Shown here: piece after piece, positions 41,047 to 52,444 of the stretch
Layout: every line of letters starts with the position of its first letter
Position numbering within the stretch: position 1 is the first letter of the stretch
Assembly: GCF_025244745.1 (NCBI RefSeq)
Contig: NZ_CP104213.1
Coordinates: 2,418,501-2,482,500, forward strand
Direction of reading: 5' to 3'
Length of the DNA: 64,000 nt
Source: Deinococcus rubellus
GTDB lineage: Bacteria > Deinococcota > Deinococci > Deinococcales > Deinococcaceae
Position numbers and translations under genes: made by a program
Notes under the pieces: model-generated
Seen by the model: the letters and a program-made list of their open reading frames with translations, nothing else
What the model was told of the DNA's origin: nothing
The model's database searches: none

Positions 41047-43320
41047 TCAACTCTTGAGGTAGACCAGACGGCAGGCCTGACCGGCAGCCCGAAACGCCGC
41101 CGCACCCGCCGCGTCGAGGACCGAGTCGGTGATGTAGGTGCTGTTGGGCGAGAACTTGGTGGCCTGCACCCTGGCCGCCTTGATGCGGGTCACGTTCTGA
41201 AACTGGCTTAGCTCACCCTCGGTGGTGATGTAGGTGTGCAGGTTGCCCTCGTTGACGATCTGCGAGCTGACGCCTTTGATCAGGGCGGCGTCGGGCCAGA
41301 GCTGGTTGCCGGAGCTGTCGAACACGAAGCTGGTCTGCGCCCGCTCGAAGCGCGGATCGAGGCCACGCACGTCGATGGCGACGGTGCACAGCAGCGCCTT
41401 GTTCTCGCTGCCCGCACCCGCGCCGCCCGCCCCGGTGGCCCTGGCCCCGCCGCCGCTGAGGCCCGCAGTTTCACCGGAGCCGGAACCGCCAGCCGCGCCG
41501 GGGGTGCCGCCGGTCTGACGGCCCAGGGCCTCACCCTGCGGCGGCAGGGCCCCGGTGCGCCCCCCGCCGCTGCCTGCCGGACGGCCCGCCACCTCGCCCA
41601 CGGCGGGGCTGCCACCTGCTCCGCTGCCCGTGCTGCCGCCTGCCGATTCGCGCGGCGCGGCGGGGGCATCAGCGCTCACGCCGTTGCTGCCAGGCGTACC
41701 GCGCACCGGGGCCGCACTGTCCGCACCGGGAGTGTTGGCCGTGCCCGCGCCGCTGCCCCCGGCGGGCGTGGCTGCCTCGCCCTTCCCGGCTTCGCCTGCA
41801 CTGGCCCCCGCTCCCGCCGCTGGACGGGCTATGGCCGGGTTACCACCGCTTGCGGCTCCCCGGCTGCTGCCGCCGGTGGGCCGGGTCGCTTCGGGGATGG
41901 CCTGGCTGCCCGCCGGGTCGCTGGCGTTGCCCCGGGGCCGGGCGGCGATCTCAGCCGCCGGAGCAGAAGCGGCTTCTCCCCCACTGCTGCCGCGCGACGG
42001 GGCTGGACTCTGGGAAGGTGTTTCGCTGGGCCGGGTCGCTACCGGGCTGGTGTTGCGGGCCGGGGCGGCAGGAATGTCGCTGGCCGATATTTCCGGACGC
42101 GGCGACACCGGGGCGGCGGGAGCGGGCGCAGCCGTGGCTGCCGGACCCGGTCTGGGGGCCGCCTGGGCGACCTCACTGCTGGCCGCGTTGGCCGGCGTGT
42201 TGGCAGCGCTGGCCGTGCTGCGGGCCGGAGCCGCCTGAGCGCCGGGGTCGCCCGCCGCGCCGCCGCCGCGCGCCGATTCGGACTGCTGACTGGGCGCGGC
42301 GGCGTCCTCTCGCCGGGGCAGCGATGTGATCGGCGACGGATCGGGGGCGGGCGCAGCAGGCGGCGTGGGAATCGCCGGAGCGGGCGTGTCCGGGGCGGCA
42401 GCGTTGGCTTGCTGCTGGCGACTGGTGGGCGCGGCGGCAATGGGCGTCTCCACCTGGGCAGGCTGGGCCGTGACCGGCGTGGCGGTTGGCATCGGCGTCG
42501 GCGTGGACGTCGGCTGATCGGTGGGCGCGCGGGCCGGTTCAGTCAGGGTGGCCTGGGGCGTGGGAGCCGCCTGGGGTGTCTCGCTGGACGGCACGGGGCT
42601 GGGCGGGGTGAGCTGGGCCTGCGGCGCGGGCGTCTCGCTGGGCGGGGCTGGGGTGGGGGTCGGCGGCGGCTGAGTCGACTGGGTAGGTTGCGTCTGGGTG
42701 GGTTGCGTCTGGGCCGTTTCGGGCTGGGTGGGGGTGGCCGGATTCGGCGTCCGGGTGGGCGCGCTGCGGGCCGTCTCGGAAGGGGTGGGGGCGGGCGTGG
42801 GGGCCACCGGCACCCTGGGGGCGGCAGTCTGCGGCTGGGCCGAGCGCTGCAGGGCCACCTTGGGCGGCGTGGTGGGACTGGGCAAGGCAGGTTTGGGAAC
42901 GGCAGGCGTGGGCGTCACCTTGACCGGCTCCACTTTCGGGGGCGTCACTTTCGGCGGGGGTTTGGGTGTTTCGGGCGGCAGCACCTGGGTCTTGAGCGGC
43001 ACCTTCGGCACAGCGGGCGGCTTGACGGGCTGAACTTTGGGCGGCACGGCAGGCGGGGCCACCGGCTGGGTGGGTGTCGCGGCCAGCACTTCCGGCGCGA
43101 GCGTCACCACTTCCAGCGGCGCGCGGCTGAGGTCGGCAGGACTCGGCAGGCGGCTGGGCGCGCTGGGCCGCAGCGCCAGAATACCCAGCAGCAGGGCCGC
43201 GTGGACGATCAGCGTGACGCCCAGCGCCCGCGCCCGGTCGGCATTGCCCGAATTTCCCTGGGACGGGTTGCCCCGATTTGGGTTGCCTGGGTTGCCCTGG
43301 GGCGGCAGCGAGACAGTCAC
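41047..43320 (-). CDS. TonB/TolA-like energy transducer with a very long low-complexity linker
   Basis: A 757-residue protein starting at GTG 43320 (AGGAG six nt upstream). Near residue 35 a single membrane helix contains the TonB/TolA-style His (GVTLIVHAALLLGIL). About 590 residues rich in Pro, Ala, Gly, Ser and Thr follow, first Pro/Lys/Val-rich (PPKVTPPKVEPVKV), then Ala/Gly-rich. The final 120 residues are a folded domain (ALLCTVAIDVRGLDPRFE, two Cys) that does not look like the canonical TonB C-terminal domain. ExbD- and ExbB-type genes lie directly upstream in the same operon. Confidence 0.82.
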   Translation of the reverse strand: MTVSLPPQGNPGNPNRGNPSQGNSGNADRARALGVTLIVHAALLLGILALRPSAPSRLPSPADLSRAPLEVVTLAPEVLAATPTQPVAPPAVPPKVQPVKPPAVPKVPLKTQVLPPETPKPPPKVTPPKVEPVKVTPTPAVPKPALPSPTTPPKVALQRSAQPQTAAPRVPVAPTPAPTPSETARSAPTRTPNPATPTQPETAQTQPTQTQPTQSTQPPPTPTPAPPSETPAPQAQLTPPSPVPSSETPQAAPTPQATLTEPARAPTDQPTSTPTPMPTATPVTAQPAQVETPIAAAPTSRQQQANAAAPDTPAPAIPTPPAAPAPDPSPITSLPRREDAAAPSQQSESARGGGAAGDPGAQAAPARSTASAANTPANAASSEVAQAAPRPGPAATAAPAPAAPVSPRPEISASDIPAAPARNTSPVATRPSETPSQSPAPSRGSSGGEAASAPAAEIAARPRGNASDPAGSQAIPEATRPTGGSSRGAASGGNPAIARPAAGAGASAGEAGKGEAATPAGGSGAGTANTPGADSAAPVRGTPGSNGVSADAPAAPRESAGGSTGSGAGGSPAVGEVAGRPAGSGGGRTGALPPQGEALGRQTGGTPGAAGGSGSGETAGLSGGGARATGAGGAGAGSENKALLCTVAIDVRGLDPRFERAQTSFVFDSSGNQLWPDAALIKGVSSQIVNEGNLHTYITTEGELSQFQNVTRIKAARVQATKFSPNSTYITDSVLDAAGAAAFRAAGQACRLVYLKS

Positions 43321-43377
43321 AGCAGACTCCTGAAGCGGACCGGGGCGCAAGAGAAAGGCGCAGTCGTCTTCACGGCG

Positions 43378-43782
43378 TTACTTGCTCCCGCTACGGGTGC
43401 CCAGCGCCAATCGCTCGCCGCCCGCTTTCTTGATGACGTCCATCACCTGCACCACGCCGCCGTAATTGCCCTTCTCGTCGGCGCGCAGACCCACCACGCC
43501 GCCCGAGACCCGCAGCAGGGGTTTCAGTTGCGCGCCCAGCTTGGTCAGGGTGGTTTCCTTGCCGTTGAGATAAAGCTTGCCGGATTTCTCCAGGCTGACC
43601 ACTGGCAAATCGGGGGTCTGCTGCACTGTCTGGGAAGCGCGCGGCAGATCGAGCGGCAGGGCGTTCTGGCGGGCGTTGAGGTTGCTGGTCAAGAAGAAGA
43701 AGATCAGCAGCAGCAGCACGATGTCCACCATCGGCGCGAAGTCGAAGGTGAGCGGCTGCTCTTCCTGAAATCGGCGTCTCAC
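43378..43782 (-). CDS. exbD: ExbD/TolR family biopolymer transport protein
   Basis: A 134-residue protein with one membrane helix (about 18-37). The essential helix Asp is present in APMVDIVLLLLIFFFLTS, followed by a periplasmic domain. With ExbB it forms a proton channel that powers TonB/TolA-type transducers. The ATG overlaps the ExbB stop by 4 nt. Confidence 0.92.
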   Translation of the reverse strand: MRRRFQEEQPLTFDFAPMVDIVLLLLIFFFLTSNLNARQNALPLDLPRASQTVQQTPDLPVVSLEKSGKLYLNGKETTLTKLGAQLKPLLRVSGGVVGLRADEKGNYGGVVQVMDVIKKAGGERLALGTRSGSK

Positions 43783-44495
43783 GGTTTGGCGTTGCCCTCG
43801 AAGGTGAATTCCAGCGGGGCAATCTGGGACGCCTGGCTCTGAACGGACCGGACCGGCGCGGCGTGCCCCTGGGCCATCACAATCGGCACGCTCAGCCAGG
43901 CGGGCAGTTCCTCGCGCACCCGCTCGGCCCCTGCCGCAATGCGGTCCGCGCGGGCGCGCAGGGCGTTGCGGGCCACATAGGCGACGATCGCCACAATCAG
44001 GCCACCTGCCGTGTTGACCAGCGCCTCGCTGATGCCGGTGGCGAGTTGCGCGGGCGTGGGCGAGGTGGTCTGCGAGAAGACGATAAATGACCGGACCATG
44101 CCGATGACGGTGCCGAGCAGCCCAATCAGCGGCGCGATCTGGGCCACGGTGCCGAGCGCGCTGATTCCGGCGTAGAGCCGGGCATCTTCCTGCAAGATCG
44201 CGCCGTTCATAGCGGCCTGAGCGGCGTCGATGCCCCGGTCTGCCCGTGCCAAGCCCGCCCGCAGCACGTTGGCGGTGGGCGTCTGGAGGCCCGAATAATC
44301 GATCTCGGCGAGTGCTGCCGCCGGTCCCGATTCGGCAGTGGTGGCGCGCGTGCGCTCAATCAGCGCCGAGGAGTCCTGCCCCAGCCGCGAGAGTTCGAGC
44401 AGTCGCAGCACGATCAGGTAGACGGTGTAGAGGGATAAGGCCAGCAGCACCCACAGCAGTGGCCCGGCGGCCTGAACCAGCGAGAGAACATTCAC
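43779..44495 (-). CDS. exbB: ExbB/TolQ family proton-channel protein
   Basis: A 238-residue protein with three membrane helices: about 10-32, and the family-defining pair around IAPLIGLLGTVIGMVRSF (about 117-134) and ISEALVNTAGGLIVAIVAY (about 150-168). It is the first gene of the ExbB-ExbD-TonB operon. The start is GTG 44495, with AGAGG/GGAGG just upstream. Confidence 0.92.
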   Translation of the reverse strand: MNVLSLVQAAGPLLWVLLALSLYTVYLIVLRLLELSRLGQDSSALIERTRATTAESGPAAALAEIDYSGLQTPTANVLRAGLARADRGIDAAQAAMNGAILQEDARLYAGISALGTVAQIAPLIGLLGTVIGMVRSFIVFSQTTSPTPAQLATGISEALVNTAGGLIVAIVAYVARNALRARADRIAAGAERVREELPAWLSVPIVMAQGHAAPVRSVQSQASQIAPLEFTFEGNAKP

Positions 44496-44608
44496 CCTCC
44501 ACCTCTTAGCATGGCCCTCTATGGCAAGCGTGAAGAATTCCCTATTCAGCTCATCTTGCGTGGTGGTTCGGTCTCATTTTGAGATGAAGCAAATCCGCAG
44601 TAAACCAC

Positions 44609-44664
44609 TCGACTTTAGGGGGACAGACCCGCTAGAATGGGCCAGTAAGTAGGAATCATTCCTA
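44609..44664 (+). promoter_or_regulatory. suf operon promoter with a 7-1-7 palindromic operator
   Basis: TCGACT (44609-44614), 18-bp spacer, -10 TAGAAT (44633-44638). TAGGAAT-C-ATTCCTA (44650-44664) is a perfect palindrome just downstream, starting about where transcription begins. The 7-1-7 layout with an AAT-n-ATT core resembles Fur-family (Fur/PerR) boxes. Confidence 0.55.
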
Positions 44665-44697
44665 AGAGCAGTCCATTTCAGCCCCACAGGAGCGCCC

Positions 44698-45480
<783 letters not shown>

Positions 45481-45598
45481 TCGTCAGTGTCAGTGTCAGA
45501 AGGCCGCTGGCTTCGGGGTCTGAAGGACCTGGACCCCAGTTTCAGCCCCTGAACCATTTGACTCTTAGCCCCTCAGATTTGCCTCCGAAGGAGCAATC

Positions 45599-47005
<1,407 letters not shown>

Positions 47006-47012
47006 TTTCGCT

Positions 47013-47056
47013 GGGCCGCGCCTGCCTTCCGGCCTGTGCTGGGGGAAGCGCGGCCC
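47013..47056 (+). promoter_or_regulatory. Intercistronic hairpin after sufB
   Basis: GGGCCGCGC pairs perfectly with GCGCGGCCC (47013-47021 with 47048-47056). No T run follows, so it may be an mRNA-stability or partial-termination element between sufB and the VOC gene. Confidence 0.5.
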
Positions 47057-47107
47057 GCTTAGTGTCTGGTGTTCACTGCACAAAATGTTCACCGCATGGG
47101 AGCACAC

Positions 47108-47467
47108 TTGAAACTCAACCACATTAACCTCGGCGTGACCGACGTCCCCGCAACGGTGGCCCTCTTTCAGGACCACTTCGGCTTTGTCCCGGCGGGCGGC
47201 GGTATGCCGATGAACGACCGCATGGCCTTTCTGCGCGACGACGCCGGTTCGCTGATTTCGGTCTTCAAGGCCAAAGACGTGACGTACCCCAAGGTCTTTC
47301 ACATCGGCTTTATGCAGAACACGCCCCAGCAGGTGCGCGACGTCCACCAGCAGCTCGTGGGCGCGGGCTTCACCATTCCTGAGCCGCACGAGAACAACGG
47401 CCGCCTGACGTTTTACTTCGACACGCCCGGCGGCTTCGTGCTGGAAGTCGAATCGTTTTTCGGCTGA
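47108..47467 (+). CDS. VOC-superfamily (glyoxalase/bleomycin-resistance-like) protein
   Basis: A 119-residue single VOC domain. TTG 47108 is taken as start: GGGAG lies five nt before it and the product then begins KLNHINLGVTDV, the usual VOC opening; ATG 47069 or 47096 are alternatives. Possible metal ligands are the His in LNHINL and KVFHIGF and the C-terminal Glu in FVLEVESFFG. Substrate unknown. It lies inside the suf operon, between sufB and sufD. Confidence 0.88.
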   Translation: MKLNHINLGVTDVPATVALFQDHFGFVPAGGGMPMNDRMAFLRDDAGSLISVFKAKDVTYPKVFHIGFMQNTPQQVRDVHQQLVGAGFTIPEPHENNGRLTFYFDTPGGFVLEVESFFG

Positions 47468-47496
47468 GCCAGCCACTCAATTGATCTGGAGACCAA

Positions 47497-48852
<1,356 letters not shown>

Positions 48853-48867
48853 CCCGCTTCGCTTTAA

Positions 48868-48904
48868 CCAGCGGCCAGCTTCCAGTACGGAGGCTGGCCG
48901 CTGG
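48868..48904 (+). terminator. Terminator of the suf operon
   Basis: A 12-bp perfect stem (CCAGCGGCCAGC with GCTGGCCGCTGG) extended by TCC/GGA, followed by CTTTTG. Confidence 0.85.
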
Positions 48905-48952
48905 CTTTTGTGTTCAGGCTAAACTGGCCCCACAGGAGCGTGCCCCGGCAGC

Positions 48953-49558
48953 ATGAACAAGTCGAGAATAGAAGCCTTTTCAGACGGCGTGCTGGCCATC
49001 ATCATCACCATCATGGTGCTGGAACTCAAAGCGCCGGAAGGCCATCAGCTCGGCGATCTCCTCCGAAACTGGCCCAAATTCCTGGCCTACGTGATCAGCT
49101 TCGTGTACGTGGGCATCTACTGGAATAACCACCACCACCTGTTCGTGACCGTCAAACGCATCAGCGGCGCGGTCATGTGGGCCAATCTACATCTGCTGTT
49201 CTGGCTCTCACTGCTGCCGGTGCTGACCGCCTGGGCAGGCGAGAGCCACTTTGCTGCCGTGCCTATGGGCGTCTATGCTCTAGACCTGCTGCTGTGCGGC
49301 GTGGCCTTCGCGCTGCTCCAGCAAGCGATTATCCGCGCCGACCCCGGCAACACGCTGCTGGCCGACGCGGTGGAGGGCGGCCTCAGGGAAAAGCTCTCGA
49401 CGGGCGCGTACATCGTCGCGGCGTTGCTTCCTCTGTTCGGGCTGCCGGGGGTCTACCTCAGCGGACTCCTGCTGATCGGCGTCGCCCTGATGTGGATCGT
49501 GCCAGATCGGCGCATCGAGCGGGTCCTGGCCGATGGCGGGCGGCACGACCGGAGCTGA
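48953..49558 (+). CDS. TMEM175-family (DUF1211) potassium channel-like protein
   Basis: A 201-residue protein with six membrane helices. The diagnostic R-x-x-x-F-S-D motif is at R5 to D11 (SRIEAFSDGVLAIIITIMV), followed by the conserved YWNNHHHL segment. Bacterial TMEM175 proteins of one repeat form tetrameric K+ channels. It is separated from the suf operon by a terminator. Confidence 0.92.
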   Translation: MNKSRIEAFSDGVLAIIITIMVLELKAPEGHQLGDLLRNWPKFLAYVISFVYVGIYWNNHHHLFVTVKRISGAVMWANLHLLFWLSLLPVLTAWAGESHFAAVPMGVYALDLLLCGVAFALLQQAIIRADPGNTLLADAVEGGLREKLSTGAYIVAALLPLFGLPGVYLSGLLLIGVALMWIVPDRRIERVLADGGRHDRS

Positions 49559-49568
49559 GGCCGCTCCT

Positions 49569-51821
49569 TCAATTTGACAATCGGTCTCTGCTCCCCTCAG
49601 ACGATGGCGGCAGAGCGCGCCACTCCACACGCAGACCACCCACCTCGCCAGGTTGAAGGGTCGCCTCAACCCGCGTGCCGAGGCTGTCGGTCAGGAGACC
49701 CAGCCGGGTCAGGTGCGCCAGCGTGAGGGCGGGCGAACCAATCCCACGGTCCCAGACCCTGACATGCAAATCGCCGAAGAACCCCCCGTCTTCCAGAAAC
49801 TCGTCCGAGGATTCCAGATTGAATGGGATGTGTACCCGTCCATCTTGCTGCATCAGCACACGCCGCGCTTCGGCAAAAGCGGGCCGCAGCAGCAGCTCCG
49901 GCGGGCCAGTCAGGACGATCTCGCCGCCGTCTGGCTGGGGACTGAATGAGCCAGCATGCAGGCGCACCACCACGTGACCTGCTTTCTCGGCATCGCTCAG
50001 GTCGCCCTGGGCCGTGGCCGGAAACTGTACCTTCACGCCGTCCTGCTCGCTCTTCAGCGAGGTGACCTTCCCCTGCTTGCGCTCGGCCCGCTCCGAGAGG
50101 ATATTCAGCACGGCGATCAGTGGGCGCAGTGGGGTCAGCGGCACTTGACGGCCATATGGCCCAATCCGCATCAAGGCGGGGCCAGCCTTGGCTTTGGCGG
50201 GCAACCCTACCACCCGCAGCCGCGCCCAGTCATCCGGGGCAAATTCGTCTTCGGCACTGAACGTCAGGCTCTCTAGACCACCTGTCGCCAGCATCACCAG
50301 CTCGGGGTCGAAGCCGTTGTTGAGGTGCTTGATAAAATTCAGCCAGTCGGGATAGAGCGCCAGCCCGTGAACCTCGCCCAGCTCGCCCATCACCGTGGCG
50401 TAGAGTTGCCCAGCGCTGCCGTCGGGGTTGACCCAACTGGCCCGCAGCGGTTTGTCTGCCGTGAAGTTCTGCCAGGGCCTGACCCGCATGAAGCGCCCGA
50501 ACGCTTGCAGCAGATTCCTCACCTCATCACCGGACGCCGTGTCCAGGAAGGAGCGCGGCTGCTGCCCGGCCTGCATCTCGGCCAAGTCACCCGACATCTG
50601 CGCCGCCAGCTCGCCCAGCAGCTCCTCCAGGCCAGGAATCTCGCGCTGCTCCACCTTGACGCCCAGCCCCGCCAGATTGGTGTGCAGCGTCCAGGCCAGC
50701 GCCCCATCTGGCGTGAGAATCTGCCCCGGACGCTGCGGCACGGTTGTTTCGTCGTGTGGCTCCAGCATGGCCAGCAGCAGCGCGTCTTGTACGTCGCCTG
50801 GGGCCGCATCGGTCATGACTTCACTGGAGACGATTCGCCCACTGGCTGCGTCCAGCACCAGCACCACGCTGGCCAGACCCTCCTCCGGCGGCAGCACGTC
50901 CGGCAACTCCTGAACCGCCACGATCCAGACCGCTTCCGCCTTGAGCGGCAGTGCCTGGGCCTCGACCAGCAAATCTTCGTCGTCCGCATTGTCCTGTGGG
51001 AGTGCCTGTTGCAGAAAAGCCCTCAGCTCTGCTTCCTCGGTGCGCTGACCGGACTTGAGCATCTGCGACACTCCGATCTGTTCGGGGCTGGCCTTCCTGG
51101 GCGCTCTGGCAGGTTCAACTGCGGTGCCGGGGTCGGCGGGTGGCCAGGTATCGTCATTGCCGCCCTCGTAACCGCACATACCCATGCGCGGCGAATTGAC
51201 CACTGGCAGTTGCTCGTCGCGGGTGCGTTTTCCGTGCTTGTTGCAGGAGAACGTCAGCCCGTCCGTTTCCTCGTCATCGTCCCAGCTGTGAACCCACTGG
51301 GCCGGTACGCCGCACTCGGAACAGGCCAGCGCCGGGGGCAGGTTGCGGGCCAGCAGCCTCACCTTCTCCTGCGCCTGACCACCCACCGTCTCGCGGGCCT
51401 GCACATGCACCTTCAGCTCAGTGCTGCTGCCAAAATCGTAGGTGTAGCCGAACTTGTCGCCCACACTCAGCAGTTTGTTCAGCGTGGGTGGCTTACCCCT
51501 TCTGGGCGGCTTGAACGGGTCGAAATTGTCGTCGTCCTGGGGGCCAATCGTAAACTCGCTCAGGTGCCCGCAGCAGTCCAGCCAGATGCCCCGCAGAAAA
51601 CCATCCAGATCGTCCAGTGTGGCATTGACCGGCATGTCCACGTCCAGCCAGTACTGCGGGCGAAGACTGCCACTGACGCGCAGGCGGTAAACCTCGTGCT
51701 CACCCTGACTACCGCTGGAGCGCGCCTCACACACGGCCTGGTGCTTGGTCATGCTGGCCTTGGTGCCGATATAACCGCAGTTGCGACACATCCCACGCGA
51801 CTGGGTCCGGGTTCTGGTCAT
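49569..51821 (-). CDS. Large zinc-finger protein with a plasmid pRiA4b ORF3-like domain
   Basis: A 750-residue protein from ATG 51821. It opens with a Cys-rich finger (CRNCGY, then KHQAVC), followed by a pRiA4b ORF3-like domain (about residues 40-160: VYRLRVSGSLRPQYWLDVD, GDKFGYTYDFGSS). A second Cys/His set (CSECG, then SCNKHGK) comes next. The remaining 500 residues are of unknown fold. pRiA4b-like domains are widespread in mobile-element and unknown proteins; no activity is established. It is downstream of, and co-directional with, the PD-(D/E)XK-like gene. Confidence 0.72.
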   Translation of the reverse strand: MTRTRTQSRGMCRNCGYIGTKASMTKHQAVCEARSSGSQGEHEVYRLRVSGSLRPQYWLDVDMPVNATLDDLDGFLRGIWLDCCGHLSEFTIGPQDDDNFDPFKPPRRGKPPTLNKLLSVGDKFGYTYDFGSSTELKVHVQARETVGGQAQEKVRLLARNLPPALACSECGVPAQWVHSWDDDEETDGLTFSCNKHGKRTRDEQLPVVNSPRMGMCGYEGGNDDTWPPADPGTAVEPARAPRKASPEQIGVSQMLKSGQRTEEAELRAFLQQALPQDNADDEDLLVEAQALPLKAEAVWIVAVQELPDVLPPEEGLASVVLVLDAASGRIVSSEVMTDAAPGDVQDALLLAMLEPHDETTVPQRPGQILTPDGALAWTLHTNLAGLGVKVEQREIPGLEELLGELAAQMSGDLAEMQAGQQPRSFLDTASGDEVRNLLQAFGRFMRVRPWQNFTADKPLRASWVNPDGSAGQLYATVMGELGEVHGLALYPDWLNFIKHLNNGFDPELVMLATGGLESLTFSAEDEFAPDDWARLRVVGLPAKAKAGPALMRIGPYGRQVPLTPLRPLIAVLNILSERAERKQGKVTSLKSEQDGVKVQFPATAQGDLSDAEKAGHVVVRLHAGSFSPQPDGGEIVLTGPPELLLRPAFAEARRVLMQQDGRVHIPFNLESSDEFLEDGGFFGDLHVRVWDRGIGSPALTLAHLTRLGLLTDSLGTRVEATLQPGEVGGLRVEWRALPPSSEGSRDRLSN

Positions 51822-51876
51822 GGCAAAAGTGTAGAGGATGCGGGGCGAAAGAAAGAGAAAACCGGGGCGCACCAGA

Positions 51877-52440
51877 TCAGCAGTTTCGGAAGTGGTCCTC
51901 CGACGCCCCCGACTCTTCTCGCGCAACCGCCACTCTCAGATCTTCAAACCTCAGGCGCTCAAGCCCCAGCGCTTCAAGCGCCGCCAGTCCCACCGTTTTC
52001 TGCGTGTTGAACTGCTGACTGAGCCGCCGCGTGGAGCAGACCATGAAAAACCACTGGCTCAGCTCAAGTGGATCGGCTGCGGCCCGTTCCTGAGTGGCGA
52101 ATACGCAAAAGATGTAGACATCCGCTGCTCTGGCTCTTTCCAGCGCACTGACATTCGTTTCGGCGTCCCAGCCTTTTTTCATACCGATGTCGAAACGAAT
52201 CGTGCTGTGGCGTTTCTGCTCCCAGGTCTGAAGATAGGCCGAGGACTTCACTTCAATTTTCAGTCCAGTACCGATTTTCAGTTCGTAAGCGTCCCATTCG
52301 GCTCTCGGTTTGGCAATGCCGCCCAGCGCTTGAGCGACGATGTCTTCCGCCAGCACGCCGCGCAGGGCATTCGACAGGAAATCCGAATAGGCCCAGGCCC
52401 AGAACTCGGCAGGATTGACGACCCTGGGCGCTTCGCTCAA
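51877..52440 (-). CDS. PD-(D/E)XK-like nuclease-fold protein
   Basis: A 187-residue protein starting at TTG 52440, five nt after the sthA stop codon. The segment WDAYELKIGTGLKIEVKSSAY carries D-(14)-E-V-K, the spacing and sequence of a PD-(D/E)XK metal site, with a Glu in the helix before (VLAEDIVAQALGG). This suggests a restriction-endonuclease-like fold. The substrate is unknown and no methylase is nearby, so it need not be a restriction enzyme. Confidence 0.62.
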   Translation of the reverse strand: MSEAPRVVNPAEFWAWAYSDFLSNALRGVLAEDIVAQALGGIAKPRAEWDAYELKIGTGLKIEVKSSAYLQTWEQKRHSTIRFDIGMKKGWDAETNVSALERARAADVYIFCVFATQERAAADPLELSQWFFMVCSTRRLSQQFNTQKTVGLAALEALGLERLRFEDLRVAVAREESGASEDHFRNC

Positions 52441-52444
52441 GCCC

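Noticed and set aside
41236..43842. 868-codon plus-strand open frame
   Set aside because: Antisense shadow of the GC-rich TonB-like and ExbD genes; low-complexity Gly/Arg translation without any domain.
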